NCBI RefSeq assembly: GCF_012932145.1
Contig: NZ_MWOK01000001.1
Coordinates: 357,521-421,520, forward strand
Direction of reading: 5' to 3'
From: Acidovorax sp. SRB_14
GTDB lineage: Bacteria > Pseudomonadota > Gammaproteobacteria > Burkholderiales > Burkholderiaceae_C
Length of the DNA: 64,000 nucleotides
The notes under the pieces were generated by a model. The model made no database searches and was not told the DNA's origin. It saw nothing but the letters and a program-made list of their open reading frames with translations. Each line of letters begins with the position of its first letter. Position 1 is the stretch's first letter. This document shows, in pieces, positions 19,899-28,591 of the stretch. A program made the translations under genes and the position numbers.

Positions 19899-20735
19899 TC
19901 AGGCCGTGCGGCCCAGCACCCAGCCTGCGGCCATCAATGCGCCGATCAGCACGGGCTGGTGCAGCATGTAATAGCTCAGGCTCCAGCGCCCCAGCACCGC
20001 AAGCGGGCGCAGGGCGGCAAACACATCGCCCTGCAGCCATGCCGGCCTGCGCTGCAGCAGCCATTGCCCCGCAGCCATCCCCCACCACACCACGCCCAGC
20101 CATGGAAAGACGGGCACATAGTCTTCGGTGTAGGGTTTGCGTGACACCAGCCCAAGCCAGTTGAGGCTGCGGGCATTCATGGGGCCGGCGACATCCGCCA
20201 GCGGACCCGCAAGTGCCCATTGGGCCAGCCAGGGCAGCGCCAGCGCCACGGTGCCGGCAAACCACAGCGCGCGCCCCCAGCCCGCCGTGCAGCGTGCCAC
20301 CAGCAGCACCACCACCATGGCATGCAGCACGCCAAAATAAATGAAGCTCTGCGGAAACATGGCGAACGAGCCCGCACTGACCAGCAAGGCAGAGCCTGCG
20401 ATCTGCGCCCAGCGCCGCCCAAAACGCGGCCATCCCTGCCCCTGGTGCACGGCAATGGCCTGCCCCAGTCCGGCGCAAAAGAGGAACATGCTGACGATGG
20501 CGGTGCGTTGCCAGGTCCACCAGGGGTCGGTGCGAAAGTCTTGCGGCCAATAGCCGAAGTGGCTGAGGTCAAAACAGGCATGGAAGACCGTCATCCACAG
20601 CATCGCCGCACCGCGCAGCGCATCCACCCGGTCAAAGCGGCGACGCGGCGCTGCGGGGCCGGGTTGGGTCTGAAAAGGTATCACGGATACAGAAAAGTGA
20701 AACAGGCACAGCCCATGATGCCAGGGCGCACACAC
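19899..20735 (-). CDS. DUF1624 / HGSNAT-like membrane protein
   Basis: Integral membrane protein of up to 278 residues with about seven helices. The N-terminal RRRFDRVDALRGAAMLWMTVFHACFDLSHFG is the DUF1624 signature (heparan-alpha-glucosaminide N-acetyltransferase-like catalytic domain), related to acyltransferase 3. MLHQPVLIGAL near the C-terminus is also typical. The substrate is unknown. The start is uncertain: the ATG at 20735 gives an odd 17-residue leader, and a GTG at 20684 would place the conserved region nearer the N-terminus. Confidence 0.82.
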   Translation of the reverse strand: MCAPWHHGLCLFHFSVSVIPFQTQPGPAAPRRRFDRVDALRGAAMLWMTVFHACFDLSHFGYWPQDFRTDPWWTWQRTAIVSMFLFCAGLGQAIAVHQGQGWPRFGRRWAQIAGSALLVSAGSFAMFPQSFIYFGVLHAMVVVLLVARCTAGWGRALWFAGTVALALPWLAQWALAGPLADVAGPMNARSLNWLGLVSRKPYTEDYVPVFPWLGVVWWGMAAGQWLLQRRPAWLQGDVFAALRPLAVLGRWSLSYYMLHQPVLIGALMAAGWVLGRTA

Positions 20736-20902
20736 CGACCTCTCCGACCTTGCGCGTCGACGCCCTCAAATCGATGGCATGCCAGCGGCGACGGCCTTGG
20801 TTTGCGCGCGACAAGTTGCGGCGCGTCGATCTGTGTCGCAGGGCACGCGACCAGCGCACGCAGGACCTGCCTTGCGGCAGTGCGGCGTGCGCAGCGCCAC
20901 CG

Positions 20903-21313
20903 CTAGGTGGGTTTACCCGCCGTCTCTATGGGTGAGCGCGGCGGACTGCTGCCTCCATGGTCGCCGATGGGGGAGTCCGCATCATCTGCAGGCACTGTGT
21001 CGGCGCCACCCACCAACTTGCCAGCGGCGCCGCCTCCCAGCGCTCCGGCAACGGCTCCAATGGTGCCGCCGACCAACACGCCCACCGGCCCCCCCACCGC
21101 CGCGCCGACTGCGGCGCCCGCGGCCGAACCTGCAATGACGCCGCCTCCCATCATCGCGGACTGCGATTCCCGCTCGGCTTCCCCGGGCTCGAGCGCAACC
21201 TGAGCTGCGGGCGTCGGATCCTGCGACGGAACACCGTGGCCCGGAACCGCCTGCTCGGCAAGGTCCGGGTCCACAGGCTTTACACCGCTCTGTTGTGTGG
21301 TGGATGCGTTCAT
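20903..21313 (-). CDS. Small glycine-zipper protein
   Basis: A 136-residue protein of unknown function. The first 50 residues are polar and acidic. Residues about 53-103 are a continuous glycine/alanine-rich segment (GGGVIAGSAAGAAVGAAV, then GGPVGVLVGGTIGAVAGALG) with repeated GxxxG spacing, the pattern of glycine-zipper membrane or stress proteins. The tail is acidic then Pro/Ser-rich. AAGGAGAA lies 3-10 bases before the ATG, which makes this a real gene despite its low complexity. No signal peptide is evident. It stands alone between a divergent gap and the tRNA-Pro. Confidence 0.75.
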   Translation of the reverse strand: MNASTTQQSGVKPVDPDLAEQAVPGHGVPSQDPTPAAQVALEPGEAERESQSAMMGGGVIAGSAAGAAVGAAVGGPVGVLVGGTIGAVAGALGGGAAGKLVGGADTVPADDADSPIGDHGGSSPPRSPIETAGKPT

Positions 21314-21628
21314 GGGCTTCTCCTTCGGAAGTTGACGATGAGGCGAGCCGGGCCGGGCACTCGCTGCATCTCCGTTGTAGGCTGCACACTACACCGTTCG
21401 CCCCGTCCTGGGGGCCGTGATGCTGTCAGACAACGTCCAGTGATTTCGGCGCCACCCTCGTTCCGGCCGGCAAGACGCTGGACAGCGCCGAGGAGGACGA
21501 AGCACGCAGGAGACAGAGGACAGGTGCCCACACCATCCAATCCCAGGTGGCGGATGAGGCAAGGCACAAGAAGACAGTTCGCGCTGGCGCTACGCGATCG
21601 CCGTAAGACAGTGGCTGTTCTGTTAGAC
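21314..21628. other. Intergenic region, no gene recognised
   Basis: About 315 bases between the glycine-zipper gene start and the tRNA-Pro terminator. No reading frame here shows recognisable motifs, and no integrase fragment or repeat of the tRNA 3' end was seen. The promoter of the glycine-zipper gene should lie in the left part. Confidence 0.4.
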
Positions 21629-21661
21629 AAAAGGCCCTAGGTCATTACAACCTAAGGCCTT
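21629..21661 (-). terminator. Terminator of the tRNA-Pro gene
   Basis: On the minus strand AAGGCCTTAGGT pairs with ACCTAGGGCCTT (one mismatch) around a short AT-rich loop and is followed by TTTTGT. It lies nine bases after the CCA end of tRNA-Pro. Confidence 0.85.
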
Positions 21662-21669
21662 GATATCAA

Positions 21670-21746
21670 TGGTCGGAGCGGCGGGATTCGAACTCGCGAC
21701 CCTCTGCTCCCAAAGCAGATGCGCTACCAGGCTGCGCTACGCTCCG
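21670..21746 (-). tRNA. tRNA-Pro (anticodon TGG)
   Basis: A 77-base cloverleaf with an encoded CCA end on the minus strand. The acceptor arm CGGAGCG pairs with CGCTCCG. The anticodon stem TCTGC/GCAGA encloses the loop TTTGGGA, giving anticodon TGG. The T-arm has GTTCGAATC. A -10-like TAGAAT sits at 21756-21761, about ten bases before the mature 5' end. A rho-independent terminator follows. Confidence 0.97.
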
Positions 21747-21848
21747 ACAGCTAATATTCTAACTTGGAAAACAGGCGGTTTTTTGAAGGAGCCCGTACGA
21801 TTTCAATTTAAATGCTCCCGGGCACGCGTCTGGCCCGCGTGCAAGTGC

Positions 21849-22097
21849 TCAGCGGCTGCCCGGCCCAGGACCGCGGCCAGCCAGGTGGCGGAACGTGATG
21901 CGGCCCTTGGTCAGGTCGTAGGGCGACATTTCCAGCGACACCTTGTCGCCGGCCAGGATGCGGATGTGGTGCTTGCGCATCTTGCCGCCGGTGTAGGCAA
22001 TCAGCTGGTGCCCGTTGTCCAGGGTCACGCGAAAGCGTGAGTCGGGCAGCACTTCCGTGACGCTGCCCTGCATTTCAATCAGTTCTTCTTTGGCCAT
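21849..22097 (-). CDS. infA: Translation initiation factor IF-1
   Basis: An 82-residue S1/OB-fold initiation factor that binds the 30S A site. [58 protein letters not shown] and GRITFRH are the standard IF-1 sequence. The tail GRGPGPGSR replaces the usual short end and adds about ten residues. It is not next to ribosomal protein genes, so it is probably the second, stand-alone infA copy that betaproteobacteria often carry. The start is the ATG at 22095-22097; a TTG two codons upstream is less likely. Confidence 0.95.
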   Translation of the reverse strand: MAKEELIEMQGSVTEVLPDSRFRVTLDNGHQLIAYTGGKMRKHHIRILAGDKVSLEMSPYDLTKGRITFRHLAGRGPGPGSR

Positions 22098-22336
22098 GTT
22101 CAATCTCTTAAAAACAAATCAATCCGTGTTCAGCGCCTGCGCATGGCGCGTCCGCCCCGGGCAGCGAAGCCCTGTGAAGGACTAGGCACACTGTGCATTG
22201 CGGGCTGTGGGAGTCGCTGCACCCAATTGGAGCAGGTCGGGAAGGATGCCGGCTGAGACGGCTTCAATGGACAGGCGAGCGCTGTGCTTTAGCCTGTCAA
22301 TTGTAGCGCGATGCGGCTGCCGTGCCTATGGGCTCT

Positions 22337-23524
22337 TCACTGTACCTGCACAGCAGCGGCCAGGGCGCGCACCAGGTCGGTCTGCGTGATGATGCCCGCC
22401 AGGCGCTGCTGCTCATCGACGATGGGAATGTGGTGGTGCCCGCCGTGCGAAAACAGCGGCACCAGCTCCATCACATGCTGCAGGGCCTGGGCCACCTGCA
22501 CGGGGGCCGACATGATCTCCCCCACCACCTTGGGTTGGTGTCCGCGTCCCATCACCAGCCTGCGCAGGCGCTGTCCCAGGCCTTCGCGCTCGTCGAGGTT
22601 GGCCAGGCGCATGAAATCGGCCACCGTGACGATGCCCAGCACCGCGTGCTGCGCGTCGACCACGGGCAAGGCCTTGATCTGCTCGCGCCGCATCAGGGTC
22701 CAGGCGTGGGCCAGCGGGGCGCCCGCCTCGACCGCGAAGGGCGGTCTGGACATGATGTCGCGGCAGCGCAGCTCGCCCAGCGTGCGCGCAAACGCAGCGC
22801 GCCCTGCCATGTGCAGCAGCCCCTCCAGGTCGGCCCGGCTGATGTCCAGCACCTCGTTGTAGTGCGCCAGAGCAGCGTCCAGGTCGGCCGAGATGAAGCC
22901 CCCGTGCTGGGGATCGGCCCTGGCCTCCGGCGTGCGCTGCGGGTGCGGGTAGCTGCGCCCCGTGAGGCTGTTGTAGACCACGCCCGCCGCCAGCAGCACG
23001 ACCGAGCTGAAGAGCACCGGAAATGCCGCCAGCTGCGCGCCCAGACCGTGGTTGAGCACGACGAACAGCGCCAGCGCCGCACCGGGCGGGTGCAGGCAGC
23101 GCAACGACAGCATGGCGGCGACCGCAAGCGCCACCGCGAGGGCCGCTGCCCAGGCCGGGTCGGGCACCAGGGCCGCGCAGGCCACGCCCACCAGCACCGA
23201 CAGCGTATTACCCCCCAGCAGCGGCCACGGCTGCGACAGGGGACTCGACGGAATGGCAAACACCAGCACGGCGCTGGCGCCCAGGGAAGCGACCATCCAC
23301 GGCTGCGCGCTCCCCGTGTGCGCCCACCACCGCCCCAGCAGGGCCATGCACAGCACCCCCAGGGCCACGCCCAGCGTGATGCGGACCCGCTCGCGCCCAT
23401 TGATGCGCATCGGGGCGGGCCAGAAGTTGCGCAGCCACTGCAGCAGCTGCGCCCTGGCAGAGTGCGCTGGCGCGGCAGCGCTGGCGGCAGGTAGTGGCCG
23501 CCGGTCGATATCTGAAGAAGGCAT
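22337..23524 (-). CDS. HPP-domain membrane protein with two C-terminal CBS domains
   Basis: A 395-residue fusion protein. Residues about 45-190 form an HPP-family membrane domain with SLGASAVLVFAIPSSPLSQPWPLLGGN and the name-giving LRCLHPPGAALALFVVL. Residues about 255-395 hold a CBS pair (DIMSRPPFAVEAGAPLAHA and GEIMSAPVQVAQALQHV, with HHHIPIVDEQQRLAGIITQTDLVRAL). CBS pairs usually sense adenine nucleotides, so this is likely a nucleotide-gated membrane protein. HPP proteins have been linked to nitrite transport in plastids, but the bacterial role is uncertain. It is divergent from psd. Confidence 0.88.
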   Translation of the reverse strand: MPSSDIDRRPLPAASAAAPAHSARAQLLQWLRNFWPAPMRINGRERVRITLGVALGVLCMALLGRWWAHTGSAQPWMVASLGASAVLVFAIPSSPLSQPWPLLGGNTLSVLVGVACAALVPDPAWAAALAVALAVAAMLSLRCLHPPGAALALFVVLNHGLGAQLAAFPVLFSSVVLLAAGVVYNSLTGRSYPHPQRTPEARADPQHGGFISADLDAALAHYNEVLDISRADLEGLLHMAGRAAFARTLGELRCRDIMSRPPFAVEAGAPLAHAWTLMRREQIKALPVVDAQHAVLGIVTVADFMRLANLDEREGLGQRLRRLVMGRGHQPKVVGEIMSAPVQVAQALQHVMELVPLFSHGGHHHIPIVDEQQRLAGIITQTDLVRALAAAVQVQ

Positions 23525-23816
23525 GGACAAAGCGCGATGGAAGAACACAGAGGCGGCGGCTGGAGCCCCCATGGCGCGGCGCGGGGGCTGCGGCGCGGTG
23601 GGACGATTTCCGAAGTGCCGCCGCGGGCAAACCGCGCATTGTGCCCGCCGCTCCCCCAACCTGCTGCTGCAGCGCAATGGCCCTGTCGGCGGCGGGGTGC
23701 CAGCCCCCCAGGCGCGAGCCCCGCAAAACCGTGGCCCGGCCAGCCCCAGTTCCCGGCCGAACAGCGCGCAGGGGCCGATAGAATGGCCCGCTCCCACCAC
23801 TACCGGGCCCGCCCAC

Positions 23817-24680
23817 GTGTCTGATCGCCTTGCCGTTTTGCCGCAGTACCTTTTGCCCAAGCGCTTGCTGACCACGCTCGCGGGGCGCATCGCCTCGGCC
23901 CGCGCGGGCGGCTTGAGCACGGCACTGATCCGCCGTTTCGTCGCGCGCTACGGGGTCGACATGGCCGAGGCGGCCGAGCCGGACATGGCCGCCTACGACA
24001 GCTTCAACGCCTTCTTCACGCGCGCGCTGCGGCCCGGCGCCCGGCCGCTGGCGCAGGCCGACCTGGTCTGCCCGGTCGACGGCGCCATCAGCCAGTTCGG
24101 CGCCATCGACCAGGGCCAGGTCTTCCAGGCCAAGGGCCACAGCTACTCGGCCACGGCCCTGGTCGGCGGCGATGCGGCGCTGGCGGCGCAGTTTGCCGAC
24201 GGCCATTTCGCCACGCTCTACCTGAGCCCGCGCGACTACCACCGCATCCACATGCCCTGCGCGGGCACCCTGCGCAGCATGGTGCATGTGCCCGGCGACC
24301 TGTTCTCGGTCAACCCGACCACCGCGCGCGGCGTGCCCGGGCTGTTCGCGCGCAACGAGCGTGTGGTCTGCACCTTTGATTCCGAGCACGGGCCGTTCGT
24401 GCTGGTGCTGGTGGGCGCCACCATCGTGGGCAGCATGGCCACCGTCTGGCACGGGCAGGTGAATCCGCCGCGCAGTGGCGTGCCGCGCCAGTGGGACTAC
24501 ACCGGCCAGGGGATTGCGCTGCAGCAGGGCGAGGAAATGGGGCGTTTCCTGCTGGGTTCCACCGTGGTGATGCTGTTCCCGGCCGGGCCGCTGCGCTTCA
24601 ACCCCGCCTGGGCGCCGGGCCGCGCCATCCGCCTCGGCGAGGCCATGGCCTCGCGCGGCGCGGCGCCGACCAGCGCCTGA
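23817..24680 (+). CDS. psd: Phosphatidylserine decarboxylase proenzyme
   Basis: A 287-residue membrane-associated enzyme that converts phosphatidylserine to phosphatidylethanolamine. It self-cleaves to form a pyruvoyl group: the LGST site is present in GRFLLGSTVVMLFP at the end of the beta chain. Other family stretches are SFNAFFTRALRPGARPL, CPVDGAISQFG and LSPRDYHRIHMPCAG (catalytic His region). The start is a GTG at 23817-23819 (read as MSDRLAVL), which fits homologues; no ATG in this frame lies nearby. It is divergent from the HPP-CBS gene. Its substrate is made by PssA, encoded at 49.7 kb. Confidence 0.95.
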   Translation: MSDRLAVLPQYLLPKRLLTTLAGRIASARAGGLSTALIRRFVARYGVDMAEAAEPDMAAYDSFNAFFTRALRPGARPLAQADLVCPVDGAISQFGAIDQGQVFQAKGHSYSATALVGGDAALAAQFADGHFATLYLSPRDYHRIHMPCAGTLRSMVHVPGDLFSVNPTTARGVPGLFARNERVVCTFDSEHGPFVLVLVGATIVGSMATVWHGQVNPPRSGVPRQWDYTGQGIALQQGEEMGRFLLGSTVVMLFPAGPLRFNPAWAPGRAIRLGEAMASRGAAPTSA

Positions 24681-24744
24681 GCCGCCAAGGCGCCGAAAGC
24701 CCCGGCCGGCGCGGGCCCGCTGGGCACGGGGATAATCCCGCCCC

Positions 24745-26748
24745 ATGTCCCTCCTGCCCCACCAGCTCGAACTGCTCTCCCCCGCCCGCGACGCCGACAT
24801 CGGCATCGAGGCTGTCAACCACGGCGCTGACGCCGTCTACATCGGCGGCCCGGCCTTTGGCGCGCGCGCCACGGCCGGCAACGACCTCCGCGACCTGGAG
24901 CGCCTGATCCAGCATGCGCACCGCTTTGGCAGCCGCATCTTCATCACGCTCAACACCATCCTGCGCGACGATGAGCTCGAGGGCGCGCGCCAGATGGCCT
25001 GGCAGGTCTACAACGCCGGCGCCGACGCGCTGATCATCCAGGACATGGGCCTGCTCGAACTCGACCTGCCGCCCATCCAGCTGCACGCGAGCACGCAGAC
25101 CGACATCCGCACGCCCGAGAAAGCGCGCTTCCTGCAGGACGCGGGCCTGTCGCAGATCGTGCTGGCGCGCGAGCTGACCCTGCAGCAGATCGCCGCCGTG
25201 CGCGCCGCCACCGACCCGGAGCGCTGCAGCATCGAGTTCTTCGTTCACGGCGCGCTGTGCGTGGCCTATTCGGGCCAGTGCTACATCACCCACGCGCACA
25301 CCGGGCGCAGCGCCAACCGCGGCGACTGCAACCAGGCCTGCCGCCTGCCCTACCAGGTCACCGACGACCAGGGCCGCTTCATCGCGCACGACAAGCACGT
25401 GCTGTCGATGAAGGACAACAACCAGTCGGACAACCTGCGCGCCCTCATCGACGCGGGCGTGCGCAGCTTCAAGATCGAGGGCCGCTACAAAGACCTGGGC
25501 TATGTGAAGAACATCACGGCCCACTACCGCACGCTGCTCGACGCCATCATCGAAGAGCGCGAATGCTCGGGCCAGCCGCTGGCGCGCGCATCGAGCGGCA
25601 GCACGCGCTTCTTCTTCACGCCCGACCCCGACCAGAACTTCAACCGCGAGTTCACCGACTACTTCGTCAACGGCCGCAAGGACGACATCGGCGCCTTCGA
25701 CACGCCCAAGACGCCCGGCCGCGCCATCGGCTGGGTGACCAAAGTCGGCGAAGACTTTGTCGAACTCGAGACCAGCAGCCCCGAGACCGTGCTGCACAAC
25801 GGCGACGGCCTGTGCTACTACGACCTGCAGAAAGAGCTGGTCGGCCTGGCCATCAACCGCGCCGAGCCGGCCTCCGGCCGCAGCGTGGGCCAGTGGCGCG
25901 TCTACCCCAAGGACCCGATCGCGGGCCTGAAGGACCTGCGCAAGGGCGTCGAAATCAACCGCAACCGCGACATGGACTGGGTCCGCATGCTCGACAAGAA
26001 ATCGAGCGAGCGCCGCATCGGCCTGTGGGCGCAGCTGACGGAGACCCCCACGGGCTTCACCCTCACGCTGACCGACGAGGACGGCGTCGTCGGCAGCGCC
26101 AGCGCGGACCTGCCGCACCAGCGCGCCACCGATGCCGCGCAGGCCGAGTCCGCGCTGCGCGAGCAGCTGGGCCGCTTTGGCAGCACGATTTTTTCGGTGC
26201 ACGACATCGCGCTCACCCTGTCGCAGCCCTGGTTTGTGCCGGCGTCCATCCTGAACCCGCTGCGCCGCGACGCCGTGGCCGCGCTCGAGGCCGCCCGCGC
26301 CGCCGGCCTGCCGCGCCTGCCGCGCGCCCAGCCCGTGCAGCCGCCCGCCCCCTTCCCCGAAGATACGCTGAGCTACCTGGCCAACGTCTACAACACCAAG
26401 GCGCACGACTTCTACCGAAAGCACGGCGTGCAGGTGATAGCCGCGGCGTACGAAAGCAAGGAAGAGGAAGGCGAAGTCAGCCTGATGATCACCAAGCACT
26501 GCGTGCGCTACTCGCTCAGCCTGTGCCCCAAGCAGGCCAAGGGCGTGATCGGCGTCAAGGGCACCATCAAGGCCGAGCCGCTGCACCTCGTCAACGGCAA
26601 GGAAAAGCTCACGCTGCGCTTTGACTGCAAGCCCTGCGAGATGCATGTGGTGGGCAAGATGAAGCGCTCGGTCCTGAACCAGCACCGGCAGGAGATGGCC
26701 GAGAAGCCGCTGCAGTTCTACCGCACGCGGCCGTCCTCTGCCGTGTGA
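24745..26748 (+). CDS. rlhA: U32-family protein, probable 23S rRNA C2501 hydroxylase RlhA (YdcP)
   Basis: A 667-residue protein of the U32 (collagenase-like) family. The N-terminal barrel has AVNHGADAVYIGG and ITLNTIL. The cysteine-rich core shows FVHGALCVAYSGQCYITHA and RSANRGDCNQACRLPY, which bind an iron-sulfur cluster in related enzymes. RSFKIEGRYKDLGYVKNIT follows. The full length with a large C-terminal domain matches RlhA (about 650 residues) and is longer than TrhP or UbiU. RlhA hydroxylates C2501 in 23S rRNA. The paralogue assignment rests on length and architecture only. Confidence 0.8.
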   Translation: MSLLPHQLELLSPARDADIGIEAVNHGADAVYIGGPAFGARATAGNDLRDLERLIQHAHRFGSRIFITLNTILRDDELEGARQMAWQVYNAGADALIIQDMGLLELDLPPIQLHASTQTDIRTPEKARFLQDAGLSQIVLARELTLQQIAAVRAATDPERCSIEFFVHGALCVAYSGQCYITHAHTGRSANRGDCNQACRLPYQVTDDQGRFIAHDKHVLSMKDNNQSDNLRALIDAGVRSFKIEGRYKDLGYVKNITAHYRTLLDAIIEERECSGQPLARASSGSTRFFFTPDPDQNFNREFTDYFVNGRKDDIGAFDTPKTPGRAIGWVTKVGEDFVELETSSPETVLHNGDGLCYYDLQKELVGLAINRAEPASGRSVGQWRVYPKDPIAGLKDLRKGVEINRNRDMDWVRMLDKKSSERRIGLWAQLTETPTGFTLTLTDEDGVVGSASADLPHQRATDAAQAESALREQLGRFGSTIFSVHDIALTLSQPWFVPASILNPLRRDAVAALEAARAAGLPRLPRAQPVQPPAPFPEDTLSYLANVYNTKAHDFYRKHGVQVIAAAYESKEEEGEVSLMITKHCVRYSLSLCPKQAKGVIGVKGTIKAEPLHLVNGKEKLTLRFDCKPCEMHVVGKMKRSVLNQHRQEMAEKPLQFYRTRPSSAV

Positions 26749-26766
26749 CGCCGCTCTGCGGAATAT

Positions 26767-26825
26767 GGGTCAAATCGGCCTCCAGCGCTTACAGGACAAG
26801 CGCCGTGAGCTACCAAAACCGCAGC
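26767..26825 (-). repeat. Palindromic repeat copy
   Basis: The minus strand reads GGTAGCTCACGGCGCTTG, then TCCTGTAAGCGCTGGAGGCC, then GATTTGACCC. The CGCTT/AAGCG stem is intact. It lies between the U32 gene and metY, 18 bases past the U32 stop codon. Confidence 0.85.
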
Positions 26826-26950
26826 ATCTTGCGCTGCGCATAAGAACATAGCCAAAGCTTGTTTGGCGCCAGCGCGGCAGCTGGCGACAATGGCCGCCAT
26901 TGCCAGCCCGCGCTGGCATGTTGTGTTCCACACCCATCCCGAGGAGACCC

Positions 26951-28234
26951 ATGCGCATCGAAACCCTGGCCGTCCATGCCGGCTACACGCCCGACCCCAC
27001 CACCAAGTCCGCCGCCGTGCCGCTGTACCAGACGGTCGCCTACGCATTCGACAGCGCCCAGCACGGCGCCGACCTGTTCGACCTGAAGGTGCCGGGCAAC
27101 ATCTACACGCGCATCATGAACCCGACCACCGACGTGCTCGAGCAGCGCGTGGCGGCCCTGGAAGGCGGCGTGGCCGCGCTGGCGCTGGCCTCGGGCATGG
27201 CCGCCATCACGGCAGCGATCCAGACGATTGCCGAGACCGGCGACAACATCGTCTCGGCCAGCACGCTGTACGGCGGCACCTACAACCTGTTTGCCCACAC
27301 CTTCCCGCAGCAGGGCATCGAAGTGCGCTTTGCCGACCCCGGCCGGCCCGAGACTTTCGCCGCGCTGATCGACGCGCGCACCAAGGCCGTGTTCTGCGAA
27401 TCGATCGGCAACCCGCTGGGCAACGTGACCGACATCGCCGCGCTGGCCCAGATCGCCCACGACCATGGCGTGCCGCTGATCGTCGACAACACCGTGCCCA
27501 GCCCCTACCTGTGCCGCCCGATCGAGCACGGCGCCGACATCGTAGTGCACGCGCTCACCAAATACATGAACGGCCATGGCAACAGCATCGGCGGCGTGAT
27601 CGTCGACAGCGGCAAGTTCCCTTGGGGCCAGCACAAGGAACGCTTCAAGCGCCTCAACGAGCCCGACGTGAGCTACCACGGCGTGGTCTACACGGAAGCC
27701 CTGGGCGCTGCCGCCTACATCGGCCGCGCGCGCGTGGTGCCGCTGCGCAACATGGGCGCGGCGCTCTCGCCGTTCAACGCCTGGCTCACGCTGCAGGGCA
27801 TCGAAACCCTGCCGCTGCGCATGGACCGCATCTGCGACAACACGCTGGCGCTGGCCCGGTTCCTGCAGAGCCATCCCAAGGTCGAATGGGTGCGCTACGC
27901 CGGCCTGCCCGACCACGCCGACCACGCGCTGGCGCAGCGCCAGATGAGCGGCAAGGCCTCGGGCATTCTGTCGTTCGGCCTCAAAGCCAGCGACGCCGAC
28001 CCGCGCGCCGCCGGCGCGCGCTTCCTCGACGCGCTCGGCCTGTTCACGCGCCTTGTGAACATCGGTGACGCCAAGTCGCTGGCCACGCACCCGGCGTCGA
28101 CCACGCACCGCCAGCTCAACCCCGAAGAACTGGCCAAGGCCGGCGTCAGCGAAAACATGGTGCGCCTGTCGGTCGGCATCGAGCACATCGACGACCTGCA
28201 GGCCGACCTGGCGCAGGCGCTCGAACGCGTCTGA
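26951..28234 (+). CDS. metY: O-acetylhomoserine sulfhydrylase (aminocarboxypropyltransferase)
   Basis: A 427-residue PLP enzyme of the Cys/Met metabolism class that makes homocysteine from O-acetylhomoserine and sulfide. Seen: VPLYQTVAYAFDSAQHGADLF, YTRIMNPTTDVLEQRVAALEGG, SGMAAITAAIQ (PLP phosphate contact), DNTVPSPYLCRPIEHGADIVVHALTKYMNGHG (the PLP-binding Lys is in ALTKY) and LVNIGDAKSLATHPASTTH. The start is the ATG at 26951 with GAGGAG four bases upstream. The length, over 420 residues, favours MetY over cystathionine enzymes. It appears monocistronic. Confidence 0.94.
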   Translation: MRIETLAVHAGYTPDPTTKSAAVPLYQTVAYAFDSAQHGADLFDLKVPGNIYTRIMNPTTDVLEQRVAALEGGVAALALASGMAAITAAIQTIAETGDNIVSASTLYGGTYNLFAHTFPQQGIEVRFADPGRPETFAALIDARTKAVFCESIGNPLGNVTDIAALAQIAHDHGVPLIVDNTVPSPYLCRPIEHGADIVVHALTKYMNGHGNSIGGVIVDSGKFPWGQHKERFKRLNEPDVSYHGVVYTEALGAAAYIGRARVVPLRNMGAALSPFNAWLTLQGIETLPLRMDRICDNTLALARFLQSHPKVEWVRYAGLPDHADHALAQRQMSGKASGILSFGLKASDADPRAAGARFLDALGLFTRLVNIGDAKSLATHPASTTHRQLNPEELAKAGVSENMVRLSVGIEHIDDLQADLAQALERV

Positions 28235-28591
28235 GTCGCCGCACCGCGCCTGCCCCAGCGCCGCAGGCGGTGCGCGGCGGGCGTGCTGAAAAACAGGGGA
28301 TTTTTGGCCCCAAGCGCTTGTGCACGAAGCGCTTCAAGCTATCGAATTAGAAGCATTCAAAAGGCGCTGTATGGGCTGTGGAAAGTTCACAACAGCGATG
28401 CAGCGCAGCGGCATGCATTACCACTGCTTGGGCTTACGATGCGCCAGCGGTTCCTGAAAAAGCTTCATGCAACGCTGCAAGCGTTTTCACGCCGTGCCAA
28501 AGCCGCATTTCTTAAAGTCCGGTACTGCCTTCAACGCAGCCCGTCGGATGCAGGGGTTCGGCCCCGCAGCGGCACATAAATGGAGACAAGA
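28235..28591. other. Intergenic region upstream of the lactate permease
   Basis: About 357 bases with no recognisable gene. The left part holds a full palindromic repeat (28285-28350). The right part should hold the permease promoter and leader. I see no obvious operator palindrome or riboswitch fold. Confidence 0.45.
28285..28350 (-). repeat. Palindromic repeat copy
   Basis: The minus strand reads CGATAGCTTGAAGCGCTT, then CGTGCACAAGCGCTTGGGGCC, ending in an A/T-rich tail with CTGTTTTTCAG. Both stem arms are intact. It lies 50 bases past the metY stop codon. Confidence 0.85.

Noticed and set aside
21670..21746. tRNA-Pro as an integration (att) site of a genomic island
   Set aside because: No integrase, no duplicated tRNA 3' end, and housekeeping genes on both sides.
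26749..26950. SAM or SAH riboswitch upstream of metY
   Set aside because: The space is largely a palindromic repeat and I could not find the conserved riboswitch cores.
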